A DNA stretch of 64,000 nt from JAKALD01 sp963817785. Lineage in GTDB: Bacteria; Pseudomonadota; Gammaproteobacteria; Burkholderiales; SG8-39. Positions 40,090-49,306 of this stretch are shown in pieces. The stretch spans positions 1,483,673 through 1,547,672 of the forward strand of contig CAWFPL010000002.1 of assembly GCA_963817785.1 (NCBI GenBank). The letters are read 5' to 3'. The notes beneath the pieces were generated by a model. The model was not told the origin of the DNA, did no database searches, and saw nothing but the letters and a program-made list of their open reading frames with translations. Made by a program: the position numbers and the translations under genes. Within the stretch, counting starts at the first letter, position 1. Every line of letters begins with the position of its first letter.

Positions 40090-41142
40090 ATGCAGTGGAT
40101 TAATTACGCGCTGGAGATCGAACGCTACGGGTATCCGGTGCATCTCGCGAGGGAGCTGGTGAAGCTGTTCGAGCGCCACAATGGGGATCCGGTGAGGCGC
40201 AGGTATTGCGACACTCATGTGAGCTACAAGACGCGCTATCGCAGGTTTGTGAATCTGTGCGCGTCGTTGAAGGAGTTGAGGGAGATCGGCTACCCGATTC
40301 AGTCGGTGCATAACCTGAAGGAGAAGCACATCCAGGCGCTGGTTCGGCATTGGGAGGCGAGGGGCCGGGGTGTGGGCACTGTGGAGAACAAGCTGACGTA
40401 CCTTCGCACGCTGTGCCGCTGGATCGGCAAGGGCAACATGATCGCTGGCGGGGCGACCTACAGCGCGCACCCCGAAGGGTTCAAGAGGACTGGGGTGGCG
40501 ACGAAGGACAAGAGCTGGGAGGGCAACGGCATCGACCCGCTTGAGCTCATCGAGCGGGTGGGGTCCTACGACAAGATCGTCGGCACGCAGCTTGAGATCC
40601 AGTTTTTGTACGGTATGAGGCGCGAGGAGGCGTGCCTGCTCAGGCCGCAGGTAGCGCTCAGACAGGCGCTCGACACCGGCAAAATCCTGGTCACCCATGG
40701 AACAAAGGGCGGCCGGCCCCGCGAGATCTTTATCGACACGGTCGTGCAGATCGAGGTGCTCGGCCGGGCATCCGACCTTGTCGTGTCGCCGGCGGGCACG
40801 ATGATCCCGCCGCAGAGGAGCCTGGAGAGTTGGCTCAACCATTACGAGTACATCTGCGGTCGGAAAGCCCGACTGAACAAGCGGGAACGCGACGCGACGG
40901 CGCACGGTGCGCGGCACTCCTTCTGCCAGCGCAAGTTCTCGCAAATCACCGGGAAGCCAGCGCCTATCAAGGGAGGGGAGGACTACGAGCCGGAGCTCCT
41001 GGAGCTCGCGCTGCGCGAGGTCGTAGAGATGGCAGGGCACTCGAGACCGGAGAAGGCTCAGGCCTATCTTGGCGCCGTGCTAAGGGGCCGAAAGCGTGAA
41101 AGGGGTGGCGGCGGCAGCCGCAACGGTGGCGAAAGCAGCTGA
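40090..41142 (+). CDS. Tyrosine recombinase (Integrase_1 type)
   Basis: 350 residues from ATG 40090, chosen because GGGAGG lies five bases upstream; the frame is open further back. The N-terminal SAM-like DNA-binding domain (YCDTHVSYKTRYRRFVNLC, VENKLTYLRTLCRWIG) is followed by the catalytic domain with all key residues: Arg in GMRREEACLLRP, Lys in THGTKGGRPRE, HxxR in AHGARHSFC, Gly-His in MAGHSRPEKA and the Tyr in QAYLGAV. It may integrate or excise the element. Confidence 0.88.
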   Translation: MQWINYALEIERYGYPVHLARELVKLFERHNGDPVRRRYCDTHVSYKTRYRRFVNLCASLKELREIGYPIQSVHNLKEKHIQALVRHWEARGRGVGTVENKLTYLRTLCRWIGKGNMIAGGATYSAHPEGFKRTGVATKDKSWEGNGIDPLELIERVGSYDKIVGTQLEIQFLYGMRREEACLLRPQVALRQALDTGKILVTHGTKGGRPREIFIDTVVQIEVLGRASDLVVSPAGTMIPPQRSLESWLNHYEYICGRKARLNKRERDATAHGARHSFCQRKFSQITGKPAPIKGGEDYEPELLELALREVVEMAGHSRPEKAQAYLGAVLRGRKRERGGGGSRNGGESS

Positions 41143-41333
41143 CGCCCTGAGAGCATCCCAGCCCCGTTCCGGGCCGGGCGTTGGCGGAGAAACGACGATG
41201 TGCTACACGGCGAACGGCAGCGCCGAGCATCTCAGGTCCGTGGCCGGACTCGGTGTAGGCAGACAAACTGGTTTGTTCTCAGGAGCTTGAAGTTTTGTTT
41301 CTCAGGAGAGATGACGCACTTGTGGAGATGATG

Positions 41334-42092
41334 ATGAGCCGACAGATCGGGCGGATGACGCCGAACGAAGCCGAGATACGCAGGAACAGGGCGCTCTTTC
41401 CGGGCACCTGGTCCAGTGGGCAGGTTCCGGAGGACTACGGGGGCTACGTCTCCGAGTACGAACTTAACCCGCCAGGGTGGTCGCCGGAGAGGGTGAGGAA
41501 CTGGCTCATGGCGAGCGGTGACGATGAGCCGGAGCCCGTCCTGGACTGCGACGACATCCTTGTCGCCTGGGGGCGGGGAGACAGCGAGAAGCGCACCCCG
41601 ATCGGTGTGTTTGCCTACCTGTGGCGGGTATGGGCGAACTTTGGCGGTTTGGAGGTCCCCGGGCGCGGCAGGAGGACTGTCAAGCGCGTTAACCTTGACC
41701 TGGACTATCTATGGGTTGAGCCAGGCTTCAGGGGACATGGCGTTGCGCACGAACTGCTCGCGGCGTTCATCGGCGGGTATTGCACAGCATGCAAGGTGAG
41801 CGTCGACTTCAACGACGAGCTTCCGAGAAACCGGCGCGTGGATGAGTGCGGCGTGATCTTGAGCGTGATGAACCGTTGTAACAGCTACCGCCATCTTACG
41901 AACGGCATCGGCGAACATTTCGAGCGATTGATCACCGCGGCGATGGGAGAAACCTGGGCCGGGACGAATCCGCGCGACCAAGGTCGGCGACCATGGATGA
42001 TCAGGAAGGCGGTGCTGGCCGAGGAGGAGTGGTCCTCCCCTGTGGAGGAGCTGGTCAGCGAACACAGAAAACCGCCGTTCGATGAGACCTAG
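41334..42092 (+). CDS. GNAT-like acetyltransferase domain protein
   Basis: 252 residues from ATG 41334 (GGAG six bases upstream; earlier starts are possible). The block NLDLDYLWVEPGFRGHGVAHELLAAFI has the GNAT motif A (R-G-H-G-V/A pattern) for acetyl-CoA binding. The rest (WNRRVWANFGG-like aromatic stretch, MNRCNSYRHLTNGIGEHFER) is not recognised. It lies next to the integrase and near the likely attachment site. Substrate unknown. Confidence 0.55.
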   Translation: MSRQIGRMTPNEAEIRRNRALFPGTWSSGQVPEDYGGYVSEYELNPPGWSPERVRNWLMASGDDEPEPVLDCDDILVAWGRGDSEKRTPIGVFAYLWRVWANFGGLEVPGRGRRTVKRVNLDLDYLWVEPGFRGHGVAHELLAAFIGGYCTACKVSVDFNDELPRNRRVDECGVILSVMNRCNSYRHLTNGIGEHFERLITAAMGETWAGTNPRDQGRRPWMIRKAVLAEEEWSSPVEELVSEHRKPPFDET

Positions 42093-42630
42093 CAGGACAT
42101 GATGGACCGAAGTCATGTTCCAGAGCCGGGATCCTGGGCAAGCGCGCAGATGAAGCAGGTGCCGGCCGGCGCGGCATCGAGAGCGGTGCACGTGATGGCT
42201 GGAGGACGCTCTTTCAGCGTATTTCGACACCGAACTTGTCCGCGCCGACATCTCGAGAGACGTGAAGATAATGTCGGCGAAGTCGAGCGTGCTTACTGAC
42301 AAATTGGAGCTATGCAATCGGCCCACGCGCTGGCCATGGCAAGCCTAATCAGGCGCGCGTCCACGGTTATCGGCGGCTGCGCCGTCGCCTCGAGCGCCTA
42401 CCGGCAGGGCCCGGTCGCCGAGCCGGGAATGCGGCCGTGTATCGCGGGCGCATTGGTGACCGTCACACCGAAGTGAACGCAGCTCGACAGAGGCGCCGCA
42501 AGGGCCAGCGGGGCAAGCAAACGAATCACGATGCCGATAGCGAAGCGACGATTACACGCGCGGCGTAAAGCGTTCAGTCACTACGGTGCTGAGCCCCCGC
42601 ATGGCGCAACATGTCGGTTTTTCACGGCGG
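42093..42630. other. No supported gene
   Basis: Short frames only, on both strands, without ribosome sites or family motifs. The stretch joins the GNAT-like gene to the tRNA-Ser remnant. Confidence 0.5.
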
Positions 42631-42663
42631 TAACCAGGGTTCGAATCCCCTCACTCTCCGCCA
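42631..42663 (+). other. tRNA-Ser 3'-end remnant, probable attachment site
   Basis: GGGTTCGAATCCCC followed by TCACTCTCCGCCA matches the T arm, acceptor arm and CCA end of a serine tRNA. No 5' half is present: the bases upstream do not make anticodon or D arms. Such fragments mark the point where an element integrated into the 3' end of a tRNA gene. The base composition drops sharply to the right. Confidence 0.65.
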
Positions 42664-43011
42664 ATATTAAGTATAAGTTATTGAAAAATAATAGTAAAGT
42701 GTAATACATTAAGATAGCACCCCACGTTTCACCCCACATTAATTTTGTGATGGCGTCGGGTTCCGGAGAGGCACTCGCGACGCCACAGCGCTGCTCTCGT
42801 CCAGGGCAGCTTCATATTGCCCGCGGGCCTACACCACCTGGATTGACGCGCAGCCCCGCCGTCCTCACCCACGTTGCTCGAGGAAGCCGGGTCGGCTCGG
42901 TGGCGTAGTGCGGCAGCATCGCGTCTAACCGGCAACGCGGTGAGGGTAGAGCCGGGCTAACGTCGGCTTCAGACGCGCGCTGCTGCATCTACCCCAACAT
43001 GCTGTTGAGAT
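42664..43011. other. AT-rich junction region without a gene
   Basis: The first ~90 bp after the tRNA remnant are much richer in A/T than anything to the left. Direct repeats CACCCCACGTT (42718-42728) and CACCCCACATT (42730-42740) resemble integrase arm-type sites. No gene is seen up to the GIY-YIG stop. Confidence 0.5.
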
Positions 43012-43419
43012 TCACTTGTGCGTCCAAAGACTCGGGCGACGGAGCTGATATAGCTTCGTTGACCCCTTCTGTTTGTTCATTAGTTCAATGCGCGGATCGT
43101 GGCGGAAGATGCCAAGTAACAAAGCCTCAATTTCTCTGATCTCCTCGCGTGTGATGTTGTCGTGTACCTCAAACAAGGAGAAATGAGTCCAGTTCCTCTT
43201 CGTCGCATCGTGACTTTTCAGGCGTCCCCTCGTTCCCCCGCCGCCGCTTTTCCCTAGACCTGCCACTCCTATATAAATCACGCTGTATTCGTTACTTTCG
43301 TCGCTCTTCTGATAGAGAACATATACGCCCCGAGTACTTGTCGGAACGCCGCTCCACTTATTACGCGGCTCATAGCGCTTCCAGCGCTTGATGATTCGGA
43401 GTAGAGACTGCTTAGGCAT
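43012..43419 (-). CDS. GIY-YIG nuclease-fold protein
   Basis: 135 residues from ATG 43419. The GIY part is RGVYVLYQKSDES and the YIG part is SVIYIGVAGLGKSG; a conserved Arg (TRGRLKSHD) and Glu (REEIREIEALLLGIF) follow as in the family. It is a single-domain protein of unknown substrate. A longer frame to 43608 lacks supporting features. Confidence 0.7.
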   Translation of the reverse strand: MPKQSLLRIIKRWKRYEPRNKWSGVPTSTRGVYVLYQKSDESNEYSVIYIGVAGLGKSGGGGTRGRLKSHDATKRNWTHFSLFEVHDNITREEIREIEALLLGIFRHDPRIELMNKQKGSTKLYQLRRPSLWTHK

Positions 43420-43921
43420 AACTCTATGTCGCGAGCACCAACTCGAGCACCAACTCCTTAGAAACACGATGCCTGCCGAACTACGATCTCCCTCGGAAAC
43501 AGGACTTCGCTTAACCGACCGCTTGCTGTCTCGGCGCCGACGTAATCGAAGTGCACTTGAATCCGGAAGGCCTACGCGCAAGGTACCTGCACGTGAGCGC
43601 TCAAGCAAGCTCAGTTTAGCTGTGTGCGTAGTCCCAAGGCGTACTCGTCGACCAGGGAGGGCGAGCTACTGCAAGGTATCCGACAGAGGGCTCGACACAG
43701 GTCATCGACTTACCGTTAATTGCAGTTCATGGTTTCCCGCCGCCCGCTTGGATTGTGGCGATGCTATCAGCCGTAGAAAATTGATCGCTCTGGAAAATTA
43801 GAAGCCTCCACCTCGTTCGACTACACGCCAAATGCAGAATGGACTTCCTTCGCGTGCGAACAGGGATCAATAGGGGACTAACGATACTTTGCCGACCCTT
43901 GCAAGGCCCGGTCCGTCCGGT

Positions 43922-44317
43922 CTATTTTCGCAATTCGCGGGTCGGATATGGGACCACGGCGAGTAAACAGCACCCCGGCTTCCCGTCGAATGGTGCAATC
44001 CGATCTCCACCGAGAACCACGCCGTCGGGCGCGAGAAGGCCGCGGCAGGTCTTGAATGCTGTACGCAGTTCCTTGAACCAAGGATGTGGACCACCACTGA
44101 AAAGGCAGACGATCGAGCGGCAAAGCCGCGCTCCGAGCCTGGTCTTCAGGTTCTCAAAGACCATGGTGAATGCGTCCGCGTTTTCGCGAACCGAAGACTC
44201 GAGTAGCAGCTCTCCGGGCGCATTATTCAATGCTTCAGTGGCGTCCGCCCAATCAATGCAGACGAACGCCTCTGGCTGTCCCTCGCCGATCATGGCTGTC
44301 ACAGAGGTAAGAAGCAT
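43922..44317 (-). CDS. Hypothetical protein
   Basis: 131 residues. Readable blocks include GEGQPEAFVCIDWADATEAL, GARLCRSIVCLFSGGPHPWF and PDGVVLGGDRIAPFDGKPGC. No signal or membrane helix. It is third in a minus-strand run with the next two genes. Function unknown. The space between 43420 and 43921 holds no supported gene. Confidence 0.5.
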   Translation of the reverse strand: MLLTSVTAMIGEGQPEAFVCIDWADATEALNNAPGELLLESSVRENADAFTMVFENLKTRLGARLCRSIVCLFSGGPHPWFKELRTAFKTCRGLLAPDGVVLGGDRIAPFDGKPGCCLLAVVPYPTRELRK

Positions 44318-44332
44318 GCGTAGATCCCGTCG

Positions 44333-44641
44333 TCACCTCGATGGTCTCAGTTGCACGACACCTGACGCTGGCTGAGATGCACTTCTGGGTCTGCCAATAC
44401 ATGCGCCAAGGGCGAAGCGATTGGCTTTGCGGTATCGGCTTACTCGATCGGCTATAACTAATACTTGGTCGTTGGTGCCAACCAGAAAGACAACGCTCGC
44501 GTTCGAGAGTCTGGAAACGTGGTTGACGCGCCTAGCTTCCCACGTCAACCATCCTTCGAACGTCGGCAGATTGAGTCCGGATACGGTTGCGAGCCTAATG
44601 GGATCAAGGTGCTCAACGACGGCTTTCGTATCTGTGGGCAT
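44333..44641 (-). CDS. Hypothetical protein
   Basis: 102 residues (VEHLDPIRLATVSGLNLPTF, NASVVFLVGTNDQVLVIADR). The start overlaps the preceding gene by 29 bp, which suggests a coupled pair or a frameshifted longer gene. Composition is that of a real protein, but the family is not recognised. Confidence 0.45.
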   Translation of the reverse strand: MPTDTKAVVEHLDPIRLATVSGLNLPTFEGWLTWEARRVNHVSRLSNASVVFLVGTNDQVLVIADRVSRYRKANRFALGACIGRPRSASQPASGVVQLRPSR

Positions 44642-44936
44642 GCCTTACACCCTCCTCTTCGCGATCTGCCTCCAGGCCAGCACCCCAGGCCTTCACGCCC
44701 ACGGGGATCTCTGGCCGGAACGCTTCGGACAGAGCGTATGCGCGATCGGCCAAGTCGTCCGGCGCGTAGGACCTGGCCAGGACTGCCATGGCGCTGCGTG
44801 CTGCCTCGAGGTGCTCGCCAAACTTCGACTCGAGGCAGTGCTCGACGCTATCCGGTGCAATCGGCTTGTCCTTCGATAGCGCACGCAGCCCGTCGAGCGA
44901 GCGTACCACCGGCACTGCGCGATGGAGAATGTTCAC
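44613..44936 (-). CDS. Conserved small hypothetical protein
   Basis: 107 residues from GTG 44936 with GAGGGG seven bases upstream. The sequence MNILHRAVPVVRSLDGLRAL and LAARSAMAVLARSYAPDDLA-type helical blocks followed by IPVGVKAWGAGLEAD looks like a widespread helical protein. After that point the reading becomes irregular, so the end may be altered. Function unknown. Confidence 0.5.
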   Translation of the reverse strand: MNILHRAVPVVRSLDGLRALSKDKPIAPDSVEHCLESKFGEHLEAARSAMAVLARSYAPDDLADRAYALSEAFRPEIPVGVKAWGAGLEADREEEGVRHAHRYESRR

Positions 44937-45072
44937 CCGCAGCCCCTCGACGTGCCTCCTACGGCGCCAATCGCGACGATGAGCACCAAGCGGACGTCAC
45001 GCGAGATCAGAGCTGCGCGGCGCTCTCGAGCGTCCGTGAAACAACAGTATGGGTTGGAGTAGGTGGACAAGG

Positions 45073-45930
45073 TTACGGCGAAACCCATTTCGCCTCCATA
45101 TTCAGGACGCTCCTCGAGAATCGATCAGCGACCATCTGCAGATGATTCGCTCCGATGTTCAGCACGCGGATGACAACGGGATCCTCGTTCACTGAGTAGC
45201 GGCCTTTGGCAAATAGCGTCTCTGCGACTTCCGTCAACAGCGCCATATTACGCGTGGCAAGAAGTCGGCATTTGTCATCGGAGGCATCATTACCAAGGCC
45301 GAATGCCTTGCGTAAACTACGGCAGGACATCACCGCCACCACAGGTGGCATGATGGTCGAGTCCCATAAACTCAGGCGGCCATTGTCAAGGCTAGGACCG
45401 ATAAACGCGAACCGAGTGCGCGGCGGACTCCCATTCTTTGCAAACTCGCGCGCAATGCACGCATAGGCATCTTCGATTAACGGCCAGTCACGCCGCGTGT
45501 CAGCGGGGCCATCCGATCGGCGGTACGACTGCGGTGAAAAACCGCCGTTGCGCAGCTTGTAAAAACTCACGTGAAGCGGCCCCAAAGTCGCCACGCAACG
45601 CTCCAAATCGACCTGCCAGGGAGCCGCGGGCCCGCCACGGGCTTCTACCCGATCCAACAGGGCGTCGAGCCCGATCGCGTGTTCGCGGTGACGCGCGATC
45701 ATCTCCGCGTCGTCCGTCGTGATGGCCTCACCGTCCGGTCGCCAGACTAACGCGCGATGGTGCAGTCGAAGCCAAGCGCGCAGTGCCTGTTCAGCAGGCC
45801 CCGGAATTTCTTGAGAGCCCTCGCCCCAACGCCGCACAGTGCGCGGGTCAACACCCAGCAAAACCGCGGCGTCGGCCTGGGTCAGGCCGAGTTGCGCAAG
45901 ATGGTCGTGCAGCTCCGCTGGCGGCATCAT
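45073..45930 (-). CDS. Cro/XRE-like HTH regulator with unknown C-terminal domain
   Basis: 285 residues from ATG 45930 (ATG 45939 is also possible). The N-terminal HTH is clear: LAQLGLTQADAAVLLGVDPR, TVRRWGEGSQEIPG. The rest (about 80-285) has conserved-looking blocks such as PLIEDAYACIAREFAKNGSP but no family I recognise. No Shine-Dalgarno precedes the start, and a promoter lies almost on it, so the mRNA may be leaderless. Confidence 0.65.
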   Translation of the reverse strand: MMPPAELHDHLAQLGLTQADAAVLLGVDPRTVRRWGEGSQEIPGPAEQALRAWLRLHHRALVWRPDGEAITTDDAEMIARHREHAIGLDALLDRVEARGGPAAPWQVDLERCVATLGPLHVSFYKLRNGGFSPQSYRRSDGPADTRRDWPLIEDAYACIAREFAKNGSPPRTRFAFIGPSLDNGRLSLWDSTIMPPVVAVMSCRSLRKAFGLGNDASDDKCRLLATRNMALLTEVAETLFAKGRYSVNEDPVVIRVLNIGANHLQMVADRFSRSVLNMEAKWVSP

Positions 45931-45960
45931 GGAAAACATATATAGGACATTTTGTCAGTT
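45930..45960 (-). promoter_or_regulatory. Sigma70-like promoter next to the HTH gene start
   Basis: On the minus strand TTGACA is followed after 17 bp by TATATG, just before the start codons of the HTH gene. CTGACAAA within the spacer repeats part of the -35 box. The overlap of promoter and start suggests a leaderless message and autoregulation. Confidence 0.45.
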
Positions 45961-46013
45961 GTCAATCGTCACGGTGCCGTGACGGCACCGAAGGCACCTG
46001 CCGATGCGCCAGC

Positions 46014-46421
46014 ATGAAATTCCGGGTTACCCCGATGCGAGACCGTGGCGTTCGTATCCGGACCAAAGAGCTCGCCAACCGGGAGTCGTTCGTCGGCGAG
46101 CTTGTGATCTACGAGGGGCGTGATGGCGAGACCGGCTGCTCGGTCCGAATCGCGACCCTGCACGGCGAGAACCAGACCTCGCTCGACCTCTTGACCGCCC
46201 TGAGGAATGTGGAGATCACCGGCGCGGCGCCGCTCGCTTCGACGCTGGCCGGGTTCGAGCGGATCCAGGGGCGGCGTGGGGCGGTCGACGTGGCGCAGGA
46301 GTGGTGGGTGAGGGGGCGTAGGGAGCGCGGGCGGGCAGAAGGAGTCAATCCAATTCCTTCGCTGACACCAGGGCAGGTGGGCTTTAAGGTGGACGTTCGG
46401 ATAGGGCAGGCGCTGGGTTGA
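46014..46421 (+). CDS. Hypothetical protein divergent from the HTH gene
   Basis: 135 residues from ATG 46014. Beta-rich N-terminal half (RVTPMRDRGVRIRTKELANR, FVGELVIYEGRDGETGCSVR) and a basic C-terminal half. No family recognised. Codon use is steady. Confidence 0.5.
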   Translation: MKFRVTPMRDRGVRIRTKELANRESFVGELVIYEGRDGETGCSVRIATLHGENQTSLDLLTALRNVEITGAAPLASTLAGFERIQGRRGAVDVAQEWWVRGRRERGRAEGVNPIPSLTPGQVGFKVDVRIGQALG

Positions 46422-46512
46422 CCGTCATGATGCGGGGCGTAAGTACATTCCAATCGAAGTATGAGTCTGAGCTGAGTGGTGGCGGTTCAGTTGTTGATGG
46501 GTTCCCGGTGCA

Positions 46513-46577
46513 GGGTTATGCACGGGGCCGCCGCCCGCCCCTTTGAGGCGGGAGGCGAGCGGCCCGGTGTATAACCC
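46513..46577. repeat. Large imperfect palindrome
   Basis: GGGTTATGCACGGGGCC (46513-46529) pairs with GGCCCGGTGTATAACCC (46561-46577), 15 of 17 positions, and the middle holds a further CCGCCCGCC...GGCGGGAGG-type stem. It would form one long hairpin. It lies 30 bp from the IS transposase gene and may be an IS end, terminator or fold-back site. Confidence 0.55.
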
Positions 46578-46606
46578 GGATGCATGATGAGGGTGTTTGA
46601 GCGCAT

Positions 46607-47914
46607 TCAGGCGGCTGTTTTCGATCGGTTGAAAATGGTTTTGAAGAGAATTGTGCGAGCGTCGTTGAGGCGCTTCGCGGCCTGATTATCGCTCAGAGCG
46701 CGAGCCTGTACATCGAGCTGTAGAAAGGTGATGCCGGGTTTGAGAAATTGTTCGGCTTGATGCAGTGATTTGAGTTTTTCGTAGGGTGTCATCATCAGTT
46801 TGTAGGGATAGCGCTTGCGCTGGCGGCCCTTGGTGTCGGTGATGGTTTCGGCGAACAGGCATGGGCGGTGGAAATTGACGTAGGGGTTAAGGTGCTCGCG
46901 GCAGAACGCATTCACCAGGCTCGCGAAGCGTTGCGGGATATGGCTGTAGCCGAGGTGCTTGCGCACGATAGCGCCGTTTTTTGATTCGGCTTGCGCGTTG
47001 TCGTTACAGTGGCGCGAGCGTGATTTAGTTTGCTCTTCGATGAGCAACTTGTTGAGCAGCTTGGCGACTTGGTGATTGATGAATTCCGAGCCGTTGTCGC
47101 TGTGAAAGCCGAGGATCGGGAAGGGGAAGCTTTGCAGTAGCTCTTCGAGCACGGGGATAAGGAACGCCTCGCTGATGCGCTCACAGGTAGCCACCCCTTC
47201 GTACTGGGTCACGCAGTCCACGGTATTGATGTGGTAGACGCCTTTGACCCCGTCCTGATCGCCTTGATGCACGCTGTCGAGGCGCAGGTAGCCGGGCTGG
47301 TTGTTGGGAGCTGGGGCGCGCCGCTCGCCGATGGCGATGCTCACCGGCCTGGTCTTGGTCCAGACCTGGCGCTGGCGCTGATAACCCTCACGCTGGCGCA
47401 GGTTGTACAGGTGCGCCACCGAGATCCCCGCCAGCCTCTCATAGCGAAAGTCCCTGAACAGCTCGAAGGCACGCTCCATGAGCTTCTTGGTAGCCAACCC
47501 CGACAGGGCGCCGTGCAAGCTATCGGTATGGGCGAGCAGAAGCACGTCAGCGCTCGTGTAGGTGCGCGCAAAGCTGGTACGCGAGCCCCGGTAGCCCTTG
47601 ATGAGTTGGCCGCCTTCACAGCCCCGTTTGACCAGCCGGCTGAGCTGTTGGCGCGAATAGCCGCTGACCCGCTCCAGGAAGCGCAGCACCACGGCCTTCT
47701 CGGCACGCTTCAGACGAGCATAGCCGAAGCGCCGCACGGTGCGGGCGATAAAGCCGTAGCGCTCCTCGAGCGCCACCGCAAACTCGAGGGCCACCGTCCC
47801 GTCCAGAAACGCCTGCATCTGGGCCAGCGTATGCAACTGTTCGTCGTTCATGTCGATCACCATGCTCCACAGCATGATCGACCCCAGCTGCCCGTTCAGA
47901 CTCTCAAGAAACAC
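46607..47914 (-). CDS. Integrase-core (rve) DDE transposase
   Basis: 435 residues. An N-terminal HTH region (FGYARLKRAEKAVVLRFLER, SGYSRQQLSRLVKRG) precedes the rve domain: Asp in LRLDSVHQGDQDG, Asp in GFHSDNGSEFINH, Glu in NDNAQAESKNGAIVRKHLGY. It appears complete. The start is uncertain: GTG 47914 or ATG 47851. It abuts the IS110-family gene, so one element may have landed in the other's end. Confidence 0.85.
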   Translation of the reverse strand: MFLESLNGQLGSIMLWSMVIDMNDEQLHTLAQMQAFLDGTVALEFAVALEERYGFIARTVRRFGYARLKRAEKAVVLRFLERVSGYSRQQLSRLVKRGCEGGQLIKGYRGSRTSFARTYTSADVLLLAHTDSLHGALSGLATKKLMERAFELFRDFRYERLAGISVAHLYNLRQREGYQRQRQVWTKTRPVSIAIGERRAPAPNNQPGYLRLDSVHQGDQDGVKGVYHINTVDCVTQYEGVATCERISEAFLIPVLEELLQSFPFPILGFHSDNGSEFINHQVAKLLNKLLIEEQTKSRSRHCNDNAQAESKNGAIVRKHLGYSHIPQRFASLVNAFCREHLNPYVNFHRPCLFAETITDTKGRQRKRYPYKLMMTPYEKLKSLHQAEQFLKPGITFLQLDVQARALSDNQAAKRLNDARTILFKTIFNRSKTAA

Positions 47915-47944
47915 ACCTCAAGTGGTTGAAACGGCAGACGGTAT

Positions 47945-49306
47945 TCATGCGGCGTTTGGAATTGGAGTGAGCTGGAAGCCGAGTTTTTCGGCACGTTTGG
48001 CGAGGTGATGCATGACTCGCTGGCGATAGCGTTCCTCATAGTAGTCCTGGCCTTGATCGGTATACTCCTCGCCCTTGGTGAGCATCGTATAGACGAGCCG
48101 CGCGGGCTTGTGGGCCGTAGCGGTGATGGCCTTGGGCTTATCCATGCGCGAGCACATGCGTCTGAAGTAGGCGCCCAGTGCCGACTGGCTGGGGCGCAGA
48201 GCAGCTGCGGCCAGACGCAGGGCCTGGGCCGCCCGATTGGCACATCGCTTGGTTTTACCGCTCATCAGCTTGCCGCCGGTGATCTTGGTGCCCGGACACA
48301 AACCCAACCAGCTCGCGAAGTGCGCAACCGTGGGAAAGCGTGACATGTCCGCTCCAGTCTCGCTGATGACCGCCAGCGCAGTGCTCACATCGATGCCATC
48401 GATGCGCGTCAAATCCACGCCGCACATTTTGAACAGCTGCGTGCGCAGATCGAACTTCGGCGCATTGCGAGCTCGCCCGCGCTGCTTGCCTTTGGCTGGT
48501 TCGCCCTCGTGAGCCTGCAAACGTTGCAGTTGCTGATCGATCTCGCGGTCGCACTCGGCCAGTTGCGTACCGATGAAGTCGAACGCATTCAGCGCCTGCT
48601 TGAGCGCGAACAGGTGTTCGCCTCGCCAGTTCCCTTGCAGGCTCTTGGCGATTTCATCAATGCTGGCGCGGATGCGCGCGTTCTTCATCGAACCCAGAAC
48701 TTGACCATCACGCTCACCGGCGACAATCGCTCGCAGGATCTTCTGGCCCGTTTCGCCCGCCACGTCGGAGATGACATTGGCCAACTGGACGTTCATCTGC
48801 GTGAGCGCCTTTTGCATGTGCTGTACATGCCGGCCCTGACTGCGCAAAAGCATCACACGCTGGCGCCACAGCGAGCGCAGCACGCACACTTGGTCGACCG
48901 GGCGAAACGCCCCGCTGAGCAGTCCGTAGCTCATGAGCTGCTGTAACCACTGGCAGTCCAGCACATCGGACTTGCGCCCCGAGACGTTCTTGACGTGGCG
49001 TGCATTGACGAGCAGCACGGTGAAGCCGCGCGACTCCAGCAATTCGAACAAAGGGATCCAGTACACGCCGGTGGATTCCATTGCAACGGTGTCGACCCTG
49101 CAGAGCTTGAGCCAATCGGCCAGGGCGTTAAGGTCAACCGTGAAGCTGGGAAATTCGCGCACCGGCGTGTCGTCTCGATCCGCCGGCACGGCCACATAGT
49201 GGGAGGCGCTTCCGATGTCGATGCCCGCGGCATTGGGGTGGGTGATCGTCAGGGCCGCTCTGGACTTGCCCGGCTTGAGGCTGACTCTTGCGTTAGGTTG
49301 GGCCAT
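47945..49306 (-). CDS. IS110-family transposase (second type)
   Basis: 453 residues from ATG 49306 with GGAG six bases upstream. The DEDD domain starts AAGIDIGSASHYVAVPADRD and has VAMESTGVYWIPLFELLE and GRKSDVLDCQWLQQL. The C-terminal domain has LTRIDGIDVSTALAVISETG and FASWLGLCPGTKITGGKL. It differs from the 345-residue transposase at 21522, so it belongs to another subgroup. A bridge-RNA-type noncoding end may lie at 49307-49700. Confidence 0.92.
   Translation of the reverse strand: MAQPNARVSLKPGKSRAALTITHPNAAGIDIGSASHYVAVPADRDDTPVREFPSFTVDLNALADWLKLCRVDTVAMESTGVYWIPLFELLESRGFTVLLVNARHVKNVSGRKSDVLDCQWLQQLMSYGLLSGAFRPVDQVCVLRSLWRQRVMLLRSQGRHVQHMQKALTQMNVQLANVISDVAGETGQKILRAIVAGERDGQVLGSMKNARIRASIDEIAKSLQGNWRGEHLFALKQALNAFDFIGTQLAECDREIDQQLQRLQAHEGEPAKGKQRGRARNAPKFDLRTQLFKMCGVDLTRIDGIDVSTALAVISETGADMSRFPTVAHFASWLGLCPGTKITGGKLMSGKTKRCANRAAQALRLAAAALRPSQSALGAYFRRMCSRMDKPKAITATAHKPARLVYTMLTKGEEYTDQGQDYYEERYRQRVMHHLAKRAEKLGFQLTPIPNAA

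Noticed and set aside
42099..42299. 66-codon plus-strand frame after the GNAT-like gene
   Set aside because: No ribosome site or motif, and the frame on the other strand is equally open.
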